Positions 1 to 5,380 of a DNA stretch of 5,670 nucleotides are shown here, in pieces. Made by a program: the position numbers and the translations under genes. This DNA comes from Paracoccaceae bacterium (GTDB taxonomy: Bacteria > Pseudomonadota > Alphaproteobacteria > Rhodobacterales > Rhodobacteraceae), in assembly GCA_009922885.1 (NCBI GenBank), contig RFUP01000169.1, positions 1 through 5,670 of the forward strand. Reading direction: 5' to 3'. The notes under the pieces were generated by a model, which was not told the DNA's origin, searched no databases, and was given only the letters and a program-made list of their open reading frames with translations. Each line of letters opens with the position of its first letter. Within the stretch, counting starts at the first letter, position 1.

Positions 1-521
1 CCCGAGGAATGCGTTTTACCCTTGTCGTGATCGAAGAACACGCCCGGCGAGCGGTGCATCTGGGAAACGATCACACGCTCGGTGCCGTTCACGATGAAGG
101 TACCGTTCTGGGTCATGAGTGGCATATCACCCATGAACACGTCTTGTTCCTTGATGTCCTTCACGGACTTCGCGCCAGTGTCCTCGTCCACATCGAACAC
201 GATGAGGCGGAGGGTGACCTTCAGCGGAGCCGAGTAGGTCATGTCGCGCTGCATGCACTCTTCGACGTCATACTTCGGCTTTTCGAGCTCGTATTTCACG
301 AATTCGAGGATCGAGGTCTCGTTGAAATCCTTGATCGGAAACACCGACTGGAAAACGCCCATGAGGCCTTCACCGTCACGGGGCTTCGGCCCGTCGCCCG
401 AGTTCAGGAAGAGGTCATAAGAGCTTTTCTGAACCTCGATGAGGTTCGGCATATCAAGCACTTCACGGATTTTACCGTAGAACTTGCGAAGACGTTTCTG
501 GCCAAGGAAGGTCTGAGCCAT
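1..521 (-). CDS. rpoB: RNA polymerase beta subunit, N-terminal part (cut by window edge)
   Basis: This is the first 173 residues of the beta subunit of DNA-dependent RNA polymerase, which with beta prime forms the catalytic cleft. The protein begins MAQTFLGQKRLRKFYGKIRE and carries the conserved beta-lobe segments FPIKDFNETSILEF (about residues 61-74), YDVEEC (84-89) and GTERVIVSQMHRSPGVFF (146-163), all hallmarks of the family. The whole protein is normally about 1,370 to 1,390 residues in alphaproteobacteria, so most of it, including the rifampicin region and the active site, lies beyond the left edge. The ATG at 521-519 is preceded by a clear ribosome binding site, AAGGTG (536-531), nine bases upstream. 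It is the last gene of the rplJ-rplL-rpoB run in this window; rpoC would be expected next. The visible frame is intact. Confidence 0.97.
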   Translation of the reverse strand, partial: MAQTFLGQKRLRKFYGKIREVLDMPNLIEVQKSSYDLFLNSGDGPKPRDGEGLMGVFQSVFPIKDFNETSILEFVKYELEKPKYDVEECMQRDMTYSAPLKVTLRLIVFDVDEDTGAKSVKDIKEQDVFMGDMPLMTQNGTFIVNGTERVIVSQMHRSPGVFFDHDKGKTHSS

Positions 522-558
522 GGTCGATGTCACCTTTCGTTTCCCATGAGTGATGCGC

Positions 559-574
559 GCCGTCGGGCTACGGC
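559..574 (-). promoter_or_regulatory. Hairpin 5 of the rplL-rpoB spacer
   Basis: A perfect 5-bp inverted repeat (GCCGT / ACGGC, 6-base loop) lies 37 bases before the rpoB start codon. It is the last of five hairpins in this spacer. No T-run follows, so it is not an intrinsic terminator. It may only be a minor element of the rpoB leader structure. Confidence 0.35.
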
Positions 575-611
575 CACATCCCTCTGAAACCGGCAGTCCA
601 GATCAATTCAC

Positions 612-633
612 GACCACTGTCCCACCAGTGGCC
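612..633 (-). promoter_or_regulatory. Hairpin 4 of the rplL-rpoB spacer
   Basis: In the transcript sense GGCCACTG pairs with CAGTGGTC over eight pairs, one of them G-U, around a 6-base loop. It lies about 90 bases upstream of rpoB. There is no T-run. It could be part of the processing or attenuation structure between rplL and rpoB. Confidence 0.4.
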
Positions 634-653
634 TCCCGATCTTGGAACCTCGC

Positions 654-688
654 CTCAGGGAAGGTCTCGTGTAGAGGCCCTCTCTGAG
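654..688 (-). promoter_or_regulatory. Long imperfect stem in the rplL-rpoB spacer, possible RNase III site
   Basis: In the transcript CTCAG pairs with CTGAG, then after one A-C mismatch GAGGG pairs with CCTTC (one G-U), then after a C-A mismatch CTC pairs with GAG around a 5-base loop. An extended, mismatched stem here resembles the arrangement in Escherichia coli, where the rplL-rpoB intercistronic RNA is folded and cut by RNase III. Cleavage here is an inference by position and shape only. Confidence 0.45.
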
Positions 689-696
689 ACAGGTTC

Positions 697-725
697 GGCT
701 GGCCCCGGAATCTCCGGAGCCAGCC
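697..725 (-). promoter_or_regulatory. Strong 12-bp hairpin after rplL, candidate attenuator
   Basis: A continuous 12-bp stem (GGCTGGCTCCGG with CCGGGGCCAGCC, one U-G pair) closes a 5-base loop. It begins 31 bases after the rplL stop. It is the most stable structure in the spacer, but it is not followed by a T-run, so it looks like a partial attenuator, a 3' end protector or a processing structure and not a full intrinsic terminator. In E. coli an attenuator in the same interval lowers rpoBC expression relative to rplJL. Confidence 0.6.
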
Positions 726-735
726 TGAATTCCTT

Positions 736-749
736 CCGGGCGAACCCGG
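736..749 (-). promoter_or_regulatory. Short UUCG-loop hairpin just after rplL
   Basis: CCGGG and CCCGG pair over five G-C-rich base pairs around a TTCG loop, starting seven bases past the rplL stop codon. It directly precedes the strong 12-bp hairpin, so the rplL messenger would end in two stacked hairpins. Confidence 0.45.
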
Positions 750-755
750 CGGAAA

Positions 756-1136
<381 letters not shown>

Positions 1137-1206
1137 TTTTCCGTTCCGTTCGTTTAGATGTGTTCCAACGTGTGAGGTTTAAACCCCTACGCAGATATCG
1201 GGTTGC

Positions 1207-1722
1207 TTACGCAGCAGCCTTGTCCTCGATGGTGGACAGGATGGATGCGATATTCGAAGCAGGTGCGCCAATTGCGCCAGCGATGTTCGAAGCAGGTGCG
1301 CCGATGCATGCCACGATCGAAGAGATGAGCTCTTCGCGCGACGGCAGTTTCGACACGGCTTCAACGCCGGCACGGTCAAGAGCCGCTCCGCCCATTGCAC
1401 CGCCAAGGATTTCGAACTTTTTGTTCTGCTTGGCGAATTCCTCGACGACCTTGGCCGCAGCCACGGGATCTTCGGAATAGGACAGTACGGTCATACCCGT
1501 CAGCAAGTTGCCGATGCTTTCGCAAGGCTTTCCCTGAAGGGCGATCTTGGCGAGCCTGTTCTTGGCGACACGCACACCACCGCCAGCTTGGCGCATCAGC
1601 GCCCGCAGGGTCTGCATCTCAGCAACCGTGAGACCTACGTAGTGGGAAACGACCACAACGCCAGAGCTTTCAAAGATCTGGCCGAGTTCCTCGACCACTT
1701 TCTCTTTCTGGGCTCTATCCAC
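1207..1722 (-). CDS. rplJ: 50S ribosomal protein L10, GTG start
   Basis: L10 anchors L7/L12 dimers to 23S rRNA to build the GTPase-recruiting stalk and, as the L10-L12 complex, represses its own mRNA in bacteria where this was studied. The 171-residue product begins MDRAQKEKVVEELGQIFESS and has the conserved N-terminal RNA-binding domain with GVVVVSHYVGLTVAEMQTLR (21-40) and KNRLAKIAL (55-63). The GTG at 1722-1720 is chosen because GGAG lies eight bases upstream and the protein then starts where the family starts. An upstream in-frame GTG at 1776 would add 18 residues, of which MATPPNLSRGKP is unlike the family, and that GTG lies inside a hairpin. The C-terminal helix that binds L12 carries two nearly identical 11-residue units, IGAPASNIAGA (140-150) and IGAPASNIASI (151-161). 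Confidence 0.97.
   Translation of the reverse strand: MDRAQKEKVVEELGQIFESSGVVVVSHYVGLTVAEMQTLRALMRQAGGGVRVAKNRLAKIALQGKPCESIGNLLTGMTVLSYSEDPVAAAKVVEEFAKQNKKFEILGGAMGGAALDRAGVEAVSKLPSREELISSIVACIGAPASNIAGAIGAPASNIASILSTIEDKAAA
1248..1305. repeat. 33-base in-frame tandem repeat in the rplJ 3' part
   Basis: Two copies with a 33-base period (from 1248 and from 1281) share the core TTCGAAGCAGGTGCGCC and encode the two 11-residue units of the L10 C-terminal helix. The first 25 bases of the copies differ at only two positions (A/G at the fifth base and A/G near the end). The codon-level identity suggests either a recent duplication or strong codon preference. Comparable APA-x-x-IA repetition is common in alphaproteobacterial L10. 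Confidence 0.7.
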
Positions 1723-1983
1723 AGTTTCACTCCAAGTTTGGGGTTTCCCCCGGCTCAAGTTTGGCGGTGTTGCCACCGCCGTTCGGGTCCATTTCAGGGT
1801 CCGGAGCCTAGATCACCCGTGGGACACATCCCGCGGAAAATTCGTCTCTTTCCCCATCTCAGGAAGGACTTATTGAGGTTTCCCTCGGCCCTCCGTCTTG
1901 GACAGGCCACCAGACCGAGTCGCGGTTACGAATCGGCGAACTGATGGAGATGGCTCGTTACGACAGTTTCGGAGAAAACCCAA
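1723..1983 (-). promoter_or_regulatory. Structured rplJ leader, candidate L10 autoregulatory mRNA element
   Basis: The region between the predicted rplJ transcription start (about 1983) and the GTG start is about 260 nt and has no coding frame I can support. In the transcript it contains a GAGG-GAAA-CCTC hairpin (1886-1875). An alternative, longer pairing of CTCGG (1919-1915) with CCGAG (1888-1884) is also possible. Further on are a CCG-x-GGGA/TCCC-x-CGG stem near 1835-1817, a perfect 7-bp stem with GCAA loop (1780-1763), and GGGG-GAAA-CCCC (1751-1740) ending eleven bases before the end of the GGAG box region. The nonamer CCAAACTTG occurs before and after the last hairpin (1764-1756 and 1741-1733), the second copy leading into the ribosome binding site. 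In E. coli and many other bacteria the L10-L12 complex binds a long rplJ leader. Assignment to that family is by position and structure, not by a covariance model. Confidence 0.6.
1763..1780 (-). promoter_or_regulatory. GNRA-loop hairpin in the rplJ leader
   Basis: A perfect 7-bp inverted repeat, GGCGGTG and CACCGCC, closes a GCAA tetraloop in the rplJ transcript. The stem ends about 40 bases before the rplJ GTG. GNRA loops give stable structures and are frequent protein or tertiary contact sites. It is the most stable single stem in this leader. Confidence 0.65.
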
Positions 1984-1989
1984 GGGGCT

Positions 1990-2018
1990 ATTCTTAAAAA
2001 CCACACCGCGCCTGCCAA
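1990..2018 (-). promoter_or_regulatory. Predicted promoter of rplJ-rplL-rpoB
   Basis: On the minus strand TTGGCA (2018-2013) is followed after exactly 17 bases by AAGAAT (1995-1990), giving five and four matches to the sigma-70 consensus hexamers. The transcript would start near 1983. A promoter is required here because the plus-strand glycosyltransferase gene and a terminator separate rplJ from rplA. Confidence 0.55.
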
Positions 2019-2041
2019 ATCGCGATCACAGCCCTGAGAGC

Positions 2042-2070
2042 TTGACAGAATTCAGGCCTAAACCTAGCGT
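2042..2070 (+). promoter_or_regulatory. Possible promoter of the glycosyltransferase gene
   Basis: A perfect TTGACA (2042-2047) is followed after 17 bases by the poor -10 match TAGCGT (2065-2070). A better -10-like hexamer, TATAAG (2081-2086), has no good -35 at the right distance. The -35 box lies only 23 bases from the -35 of the divergent rplJ promoter. The A-rich stretch 2071-2100 lies between the promoter and the gene. Confidence 0.35.
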
Positions 2071-2115
2071 TGATTAAAACTATAAGCAGTAAAAACAAAA
2101 ATACAGGCCAATCAC

Positions 2116-2997
2116 ATGACAACCGTTTACGGTTATATCAGGTTTTCGTTTTTCGGCCGCAATGACACGCGTATCGCGCGCCGCATTCAGGACGAAGAAC
2201 AGCGCTTCAAAGTGCTTTACGACCCCAAGCGCATGGAAGAGCGGTTTTATCTTTTCGAAAACATCACCCTGCCCTCGATCAAGGCGCAATCCGATCAGGA
2301 TTTCAAAGTTCTCGTCGTGTCTTCGAAGGTGATGCCAGAAGAATATCAGCGGCGCTTGAACAAGGCGGTGGCGGATATTCCACAGATCGAAGTGATCTAT
2401 TCGGACGCCGAGCACATTACCCATGAACTCAATCCGCGCATTGCGGATATGACGGCGGGTATCTCGCAAAAGACCGCGCATTTCCGGCTCGATGATGACG
2501 ATGCGATTTGCGCCGATACGGTCAAGACGCTTCGCTGGACCAAGCGCCATGCGCGGAACAACGAATTGATTAGCTTCCCGCGTGGGCTTTACCTGACGAT
2601 GGTGGATGGCGAACCGAAGATCATTCGGAAATTCGCGCCCTATATCGCAATCGCTTGGGCCTATGTGAACCTGCCGGGCCAAGTGCGGAACCCCTATCAG
2701 GGCATCCACAACCAAGCGCATTGGCATATCCCTTCCATGCTCGATCCGCGCCCATGGGCCTATATCCACGTCGCGCATGAGAGCCAGGATTCGAAGATCA
2801 AGCAATCGCAAAAGCTTGAGGGCGCGGAAGCCTTCGATCCGTCTTATGACACGCCCGAAGCGCGTGCTGAGATCGACCAGATCGTGCGCGAACATTTTCC
2901 GAGTTTCACTGGAGATGGCTTGCGCGACATCATCGCCAGCGCGCCCGGTCAGAAAAAACGCTTGCTCGATCCGCAGCGATTGTTGGCTGCAGGCTGA
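2116..2997 (+). CDS. Glycosyltransferase, putative rhamnosyltransferase family
   Basis: This 293-residue protein looks like a member of the putative rhamnosyltransferase family (Pfam Rhamno_transf type), a GT-A-like group. The typical N-terminal segment ERFYLFENITLPSIKAQSDQ (42-61), then DFKVLVVSS (62-70), is followed by an acidic nucleotide-sugar/metal motif FRLDDDDAI (123-131). Possible acceptor-side residues are in HNQAHWHIP (198-206) and HVAHES (218-223). There is no signal peptide or membrane helix, so a cytoplasmic enzyme acting on a surface glycan or lipid-linked acceptor is inferred; donor and acceptor are unknown. The ATG at 2116 has only a weak CAGG eight bases upstream. The gene stands alone, opposite in direction to the ribosomal genes it separates, and ends 15 bases before a shared terminator. 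Its codon use is GC-rich but less biased than that of the ribosomal genes, as expected for modest expression. Confidence 0.85.
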   Translation: MTTVYGYIRFSFFGRNDTRIARRIQDEEQRFKVLYDPKRMEERFYLFENITLPSIKAQSDQDFKVLVVSSKVMPEEYQRRLNKAVADIPQIEVIYSDAEHITHELNPRIADMTAGISQKTAHFRLDDDDAICADTVKTLRWTKRHARNNELISFPRGLYLTMVDGEPKIIRKFAPYIAIAWAYVNLPGQVRNPYQGIHNQAHWHIPSMLDPRPWAYIHVAHESQDSKIKQSQKLEGAEAFDPSYDTPEARAEIDQIVREHFPSFTGDGLRDIIASAPGQKKRLLDPQRLLAAG

Positions 2998-3011
2998 GGC
3001 CCGGAATACAA

Positions 3012-3037
3012 AAAGGCCCCGCAAACGCGGGGCCTTT
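3012..3037. terminator. Bidirectional terminator between the glycosyltransferase gene and rplA
   Basis: GGCCCCGC (3015-3022) and GCGGGGCC (3027-3034) form an 8-bp G-C stem with a 4-base loop, extended by AAA/TTT to 11 bp. On the plus strand it is followed by TTTCT, 15 bases after the glycosyltransferase stop. On the minus strand it is followed by a five-T run (3014-3010), 21 bases past the rplA stop. The longer T-run lies in the rplA direction, so it should stop secE-nusG-rplKA transcripts well and the converging gene somewhat less well. Confidence 0.9.
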
Positions 3038-3057
3038 CTATTCTGAACGCGCTCTGA

Positions 3058-3756
3058 TTACTGAGCGGTTGCCGAAGCGATATCCACCGAAACGCCCGGG
3101 CCCATGGTCGAAGAGATCGAGACCTTCTTCATGTAGGTGCCCTTTGCGCCCGTGGGCTTGGCTTTTTGCACAGCGTCAACGAAGGCGCGGATGTTTTCCA
3201 CGAGCTTGGCTGCATCGAAGGATGCCTTGCCAACGCCGCCGTGGATGATACCGGCTTTTTCAACGCGGAACTGGACTTCACCGCCCTTGGCGTTCTTCAC
3301 AGCCTGACCGACATCCATCGTCACCGTGCCAACCTTGGGGTTCGGCATCAGGTTACGCGGGCCGAGCACCTTACCCAGACGGCCGACGATCGGCATCATG
3401 TCCGGGGTTGCGATGCAGCGGTCGAAGTCGATGGTGCCACCGAGGATGGTTTCCATCAGGTCTTCTGCGCCAACGATGTCTGCGCCTGCGGCCTTGGCTT
3501 CTTCAGCCTTGGCGCCGCGTGCAAACACTGCAACGCGAACCGTTTTACCGGTGCCGTTCGGGAGACCGACAACGCCGCGGACCATCTGGTCTGCGTGACG
3601 GGGGTCAACGCCGAGGTTCACAGCAACTTCGATGGTTTCGTCGAACTTGGCGGTGGTGTTGGCCTTCACCAGTGCGACTGCGTCTTCCAGCGAAAGGTTT
3701 TCTTTGCCAGCGAATGCTTCACGAGCTGCGCGGATGCGCTTACCGAGATTTGCCAT
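3058..3756 (-). CDS. rplA: 50S ribosomal protein L1
   Basis: L1 forms the mobile L1 stalk that escorts deacylated tRNA from the E site, and in several bacteria it represses the rplK-rplA mRNA. The 232-residue length is normal. Conserved elements include GVVGLPNGTGKTVRVAVFA (61-79), the family signature IVGRLGKVLGPRNLMPNPK (123-141), FRVEKAGIIHGGVGKASF (163-180) and TMGPGVSVD (217-225). Domain I is formed by both termini, and domain II is the insert of about residues 68-158. The ATG at 3756-3754 follows the rplK stop after a single base, with GAGGTG seven bases upstream inside the end of rplK, a classic translationally coupled pair. The gene ends at a strong terminator, so unlike in E. coli the message stops here and does not run on towards rplJ. 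Confidence 0.98.
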   Translation of the reverse strand: MANLGKRIRAAREAFAGKENLSLEDAVALVKANTTAKFDETIEVAVNLGVDPRHADQMVRGVVGLPNGTGKTVRVAVFARGAKAEEAKAAGADIVGAEDLMETILGGTIDFDRCIATPDMMPIVGRLGKVLGPRNLMPNPKVGTVTMDVGQAVKNAKGGEVQFRVEKAGIIHGGVGKASFDAAKLVENIRAFVDAVQKAKPTGAKGTYMKKVSISSTMGPGVSVDIASATAQ

Positions 3757-3757
3757 C

Positions 3758-4207
3758 TTACTTCACCTCGATGCCGATAGAGCGCGCGGAACCCAGAATG
3801 ATCTGCATTGCGGCGTCGATGTCGTTGGCCGAAAGGTCACGCATCTTGGTTTCAGCGATTTGGCGGACCTGAGCAACGGTCACGGTGCCAGCGACTTCAC
3901 GACCGGGCTTCGGAGAGCCTTTCGGACGGTTACGCTTGCCAACCGGCGGAAGACCAGCGGCCTTCTTGAGGAGGTAGGACGCGGGCGGCGTCTTGATTTC
4001 CATCGTGAAGGACTTGTCCTGGTAGTACGAGATCACCACCGGGGTCGGAGCGCCCTGCTCCATATCTGCGGTCTTGGCGTTGAACGCCTTGCAGAATTCC
4101 ATGATGTTGATGCCGCGCTGACCGAGCGCCGGACCAACCGGCGGGGACGGGTTTGCCTGACCGGCTTTCACGTTGAGCTTCAACGTGCCAATGAGTTTCT
4201 TGGCCAT
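3758..4207 (-). CDS. rplK: 50S ribosomal protein L11
   Basis: L11 sits at the base of the stalk on the 23S rRNA GTPase-associated centre and is the thiostrepton target region and a stringent-response sensor partner. Residues 1-75 form the N-terminal domain with the conserved proline run around NPSPPVGPALGQRGINIMEF (19-38). The C-terminal RNA-binding domain follows, with SYLLKKAAG (77-85) and LSANDIDAAMQIILGSARSI (125-144). At 149 residues it is about seven longer than E. coli L11. The extra length lies in a basic loop, LPPVGKRNRPKGSPKPGRE (86-104), which I recognise as typical of Rhodobacterales. The start ATG (4207-4205) has a perfect AAGGAG box seven bases upstream. The gene is coupled to rplA by a one-base gap and lies 102 bases after nusG. 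Confidence 0.98.
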   Translation of the reverse strand: MAKKLIGTLKLNVKAGQANPSPPVGPALGQRGINIMEFCKAFNAKTADMEQGAPTPVVISYYQDKSFTMEIKTPPASYLLKKAAGLPPVGKRNRPKGSPKPGREVAGTVTVAQVRQIAETKMRDLSANDIDAAMQIILGSARSIGIEVK

Positions 4208-4228
4208 TTGGCCTCTCCTTTTTCCAAC

Positions 4229-4252
4229 AAACCCCTAACGCGTCAGGGGTTT
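4229..4252 (-). promoter_or_regulatory. Hairpin in the rplK leader
   Basis: AAACCCCT and AGGGGTTT form a perfect 8-bp stem around an 8-base loop containing ACGCGT, ending about 20 bases upstream of the rplK start codon. A GTTGG sequence and not a T-run follows, so read-through into rplK is expected. By position it could belong to an L1-binding autoregulatory leader, as known for the L11 operon of E. coli, or act as a weak attenuator after nusG. I could not identify the L1 recognition bases with confidence. Confidence 0.5.
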
Positions 4253-4309
4253 ACGAGTTGTGTGGTGCGGTTCGGTGCGCGCGCGCCCCTCGCCTCCCAC
4301 GCCTTCAGA

Positions 4310-4843
4310 TCAGGACTGTTTAGAGACCTGAGTGAATTCCAGTTCGACAGGCGTTTCACGGCCAAAGATCGACACGGCGACCTTAAGGCGTTGAGCCTGC
4401 TCATCAATTTCCTCGATCATGCCATCGAAGCCCTCGAACGGGCCGTCGGCGACTTTGACCTTCTCGCCGATCTCGAAGCGGATGAGGGTGCGCGGGGCTT
4501 CTTCGCCTTCGGCGACGCGACCCAGAATCGCTTGCACTTCCGAATCCCGCATCGGCGAGGGCTTGCCCTGCGGGCCAAGGAAGCCCGTGACGCGGTTGAT
4601 GTTCGAGATCAGGTGGAACCCGCGATCCGACATTTCCATGCGGACGAGCACGTAGCCCGGCATGAAACGGCGCTCGGTGGTGACCTTCTTGCCACGGCGG
4701 ATTTCGATGACTTCTTCGGTCGGAACGAGGACTTCCTCGATCTCGTCCTGAAGCCCTTTCTCGGCCACCGATTGACGGATTTGCTCGGCCACCTTCTTCT
4801 CGAAGTTCGAGAGAACGCTTACCGAATACCAACGCTTCGCCAT
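4310..4843 (-). CDS. nusG: Transcription termination/antitermination factor NusG
   Basis: NusG binds the RNA polymerase clamp, suppresses pausing, couples transcription to translation through S10, and contacts Rho. The 177-residue protein has the NGN domain (about 4-115) with RWYSVSVLSNFEKKVAEQI (4-22) and FMPGYVLVRMEM (60-71), a linker, and the C-terminal KOW domain (about 124-177) with EIGEKVKVADGPFEGFDG (124-141) and the closing FGRETPVELEF (160-170). Length and domain order are normal. The start ATG at 4843-4841 is preceded by GAGGTC four bases upstream. The gene follows secE after 195 bases, an unusually wide gap for this pair, and precedes rplK by 102 bases. Confidence 0.98.
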   Translation of the reverse strand: MAKRWYSVSVLSNFEKKVAEQIRQSVAEKGLQDEIEEVLVPTEEVIEIRRGKKVTTERRFMPGYVLVRMEMSDRGFHLISNINRVTGFLGPQGKPSPMRDSEVQAILGRVAEGEEAPRTLIRFEIGEKVKVADGPFEGFDGMIEEIDEQAQRLKVAVSIFGRETPVELEFTQVSKQS

Positions 4844-4866
4844 AGTCGACCTCAGTTTCCGCTTCC

Positions 4867-4879
4867 GGGCCAGTGGCCC
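4867..4879 (-). repeat. Small inverted repeat before nusG
   Basis: GGGCCA and TGGCCC flank one base, so a practical hairpin is GGGC/GCCC with a 5-base loop. It lies about 25 bases upstream of the nusG start, just before its ribosome binding site. It may affect nusG translation, but the stem is short. Confidence 0.3.
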
Positions 4880-4917
4880 ATCTTTAAATCATTTCAAACA
4901 CTTGCCCGACATCAGCC

Positions 4918-4950
4918 GAAACAAAAACACGGCGCGCAACCGAATCGCCG
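4918..4950 (-). terminator. Weak terminator-like hairpin between secE and nusG
   Basis: On the minus strand CGGCG (4950-4946) and CGCCG (4934-4930) form a 5-bp G-C stem around an 11-base loop, followed by TGTTTTTGTTT. This could be a weak attenuator that reduces read-through from secE into nusG. The stem is short and the loop large, so confidence is low. The 10-base palindrome CACCATGGTG (4953-4962) lies right beside it. Confidence 0.35.
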
Positions 4951-5038
4951 CGCACCATGGTGTCCTGAACAGGGGCGCAATTACCGCCTGAGGGCAGTAA
5001 AGACAAGCCTGCAAAGGGTTTTTTGCGTGCGGCGCGCC

Positions 5039-5242
5039 TTAGCTGCCGAACACGTTGAGCATCGCCTGCAGGCCCGATTTGATCAGGATGTCGACGAGCG
5101 AGAAGAACACGGCAGTGATCGAGGCCAGCACGAAGACCATGACGGTGGTCAGGAGCACTTCGCGGCGGGTGGGCCAGACGACTTTCGAGATTTCCGCGCG
5201 GGTTTGCTGCACGAATTGGAAGGGGTTCGTCTTGGTGGCCAT
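5039..5242 (-). CDS. secE: Preprotein translocase subunit SecE
   Basis: SecE is the essential small clamp subunit of the SecYEG protein-conducting channel in the inner membrane. The 67-residue product has the conserved amphipathic cytoplasmic segment FVQQTRAEISKVVWPTRREV (10-29), with the hallmark VVWPTRREVLLTT, followed by one membrane helix (about 32-52, VMVFVLASITAVFFSLVDIL region). This is the short, single-span form usual outside the enteric bacteria. The ATG at 5242-5240 is chosen over an in-frame GTG at 5254 because it gives the normal MATKTNP start, though the GAGAGA ahead of it is a modest binding site. It is the first gene of the block, next to nusG as in most bacteria. The gap to nusG (195 bases) is wide and contains no coding frame I can support. 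Confidence 0.96.
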   Translation of the reverse strand: MATKTNPFQFVQQTRAEISKVVWPTRREVLLTTVMVFVLASITAVFFSLVDILIKSGLQAMLNVFGS

Positions 5243-5269
5243 GGTCTCTCTCACGGTGTGGATCGGGGT

Positions 5270-5298
5270 CAGATACGCCGCTTGGCCCCGAAATTCAA
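5270..5298 (-). promoter_or_regulatory. Possible secE promoter
   Basis: On the minus strand TTGAAT (5298-5293) and TATCTG (5275-5270) are separated by exactly 17 bases. Transcription would begin near 5263 and give a leader of about 20 nt. The -35 box ends three bases from the repeat array, so a factor bound there could contact RNA polymerase. The -10 match is only moderate. Confidence 0.4.
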
Positions 5299-5300
5299 GG

Positions 5301-5343
5301 TATGGATTGCGTCTGGCATGTGTATGGCTTGCGTCATGACGTA
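5301..5343. repeat. Repeat block A upstream of secE (three 11-base units plus palindrome)
   Basis: Three adjacent 11-base units, TGGATTGCGTC (5303), TGGCATGTGTA (5314) and TGGCTTGCGTC (5325), are followed by ATGACGTA. The end of the last unit and this tail form the perfect palindrome CGTCATGACG (5332-5341). The block matches block B at 39 of 43 positions. It lies directly upstream of the predicted secE -35 box. An operator or activator site is inferred. Confidence 0.8.
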
Positions 5344-5380
5344 GCGCAGCATTTCCAAGGGTTTGCCAATTTCCGAAGCG

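Noticed and set aside
1720..1776. 18-residue N-terminal extension of L10 from a GTG at 1776
   Set aside because: The extension is unlike the family, its GTG sits in a hairpin, and the internal GTG at 1722 has GGAG at the right distance.
2080..3024. Long minus-strand open frame over the glycosyltransferase gene
   Set aside because: It is the antisense of a recognisable family member; its sequence has no recognisable domain and is rich in residues expected from antisense reading.
4277..4286. Alternating GC run (five GC dinucleotides) in the nusG-rplK spacer, possible Z-DNA
   Set aside because: Too short to be meaningful in a GC-rich genome without other evidence.
5243..5254. Four-residue extension of SecE from a GTG at 5254
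   Set aside because: The ATG at 5242 gives the usual SecE start, and the GTG would overlap the purine-rich sequence that serves as ribosome binding site.
3632..5344. 570-codon plus-strand open frame across rplA, rplK, nusG and secE
   Set aside because: It runs antisense to four certain genes; long antisense frames are common in GC-rich highly biased genes.
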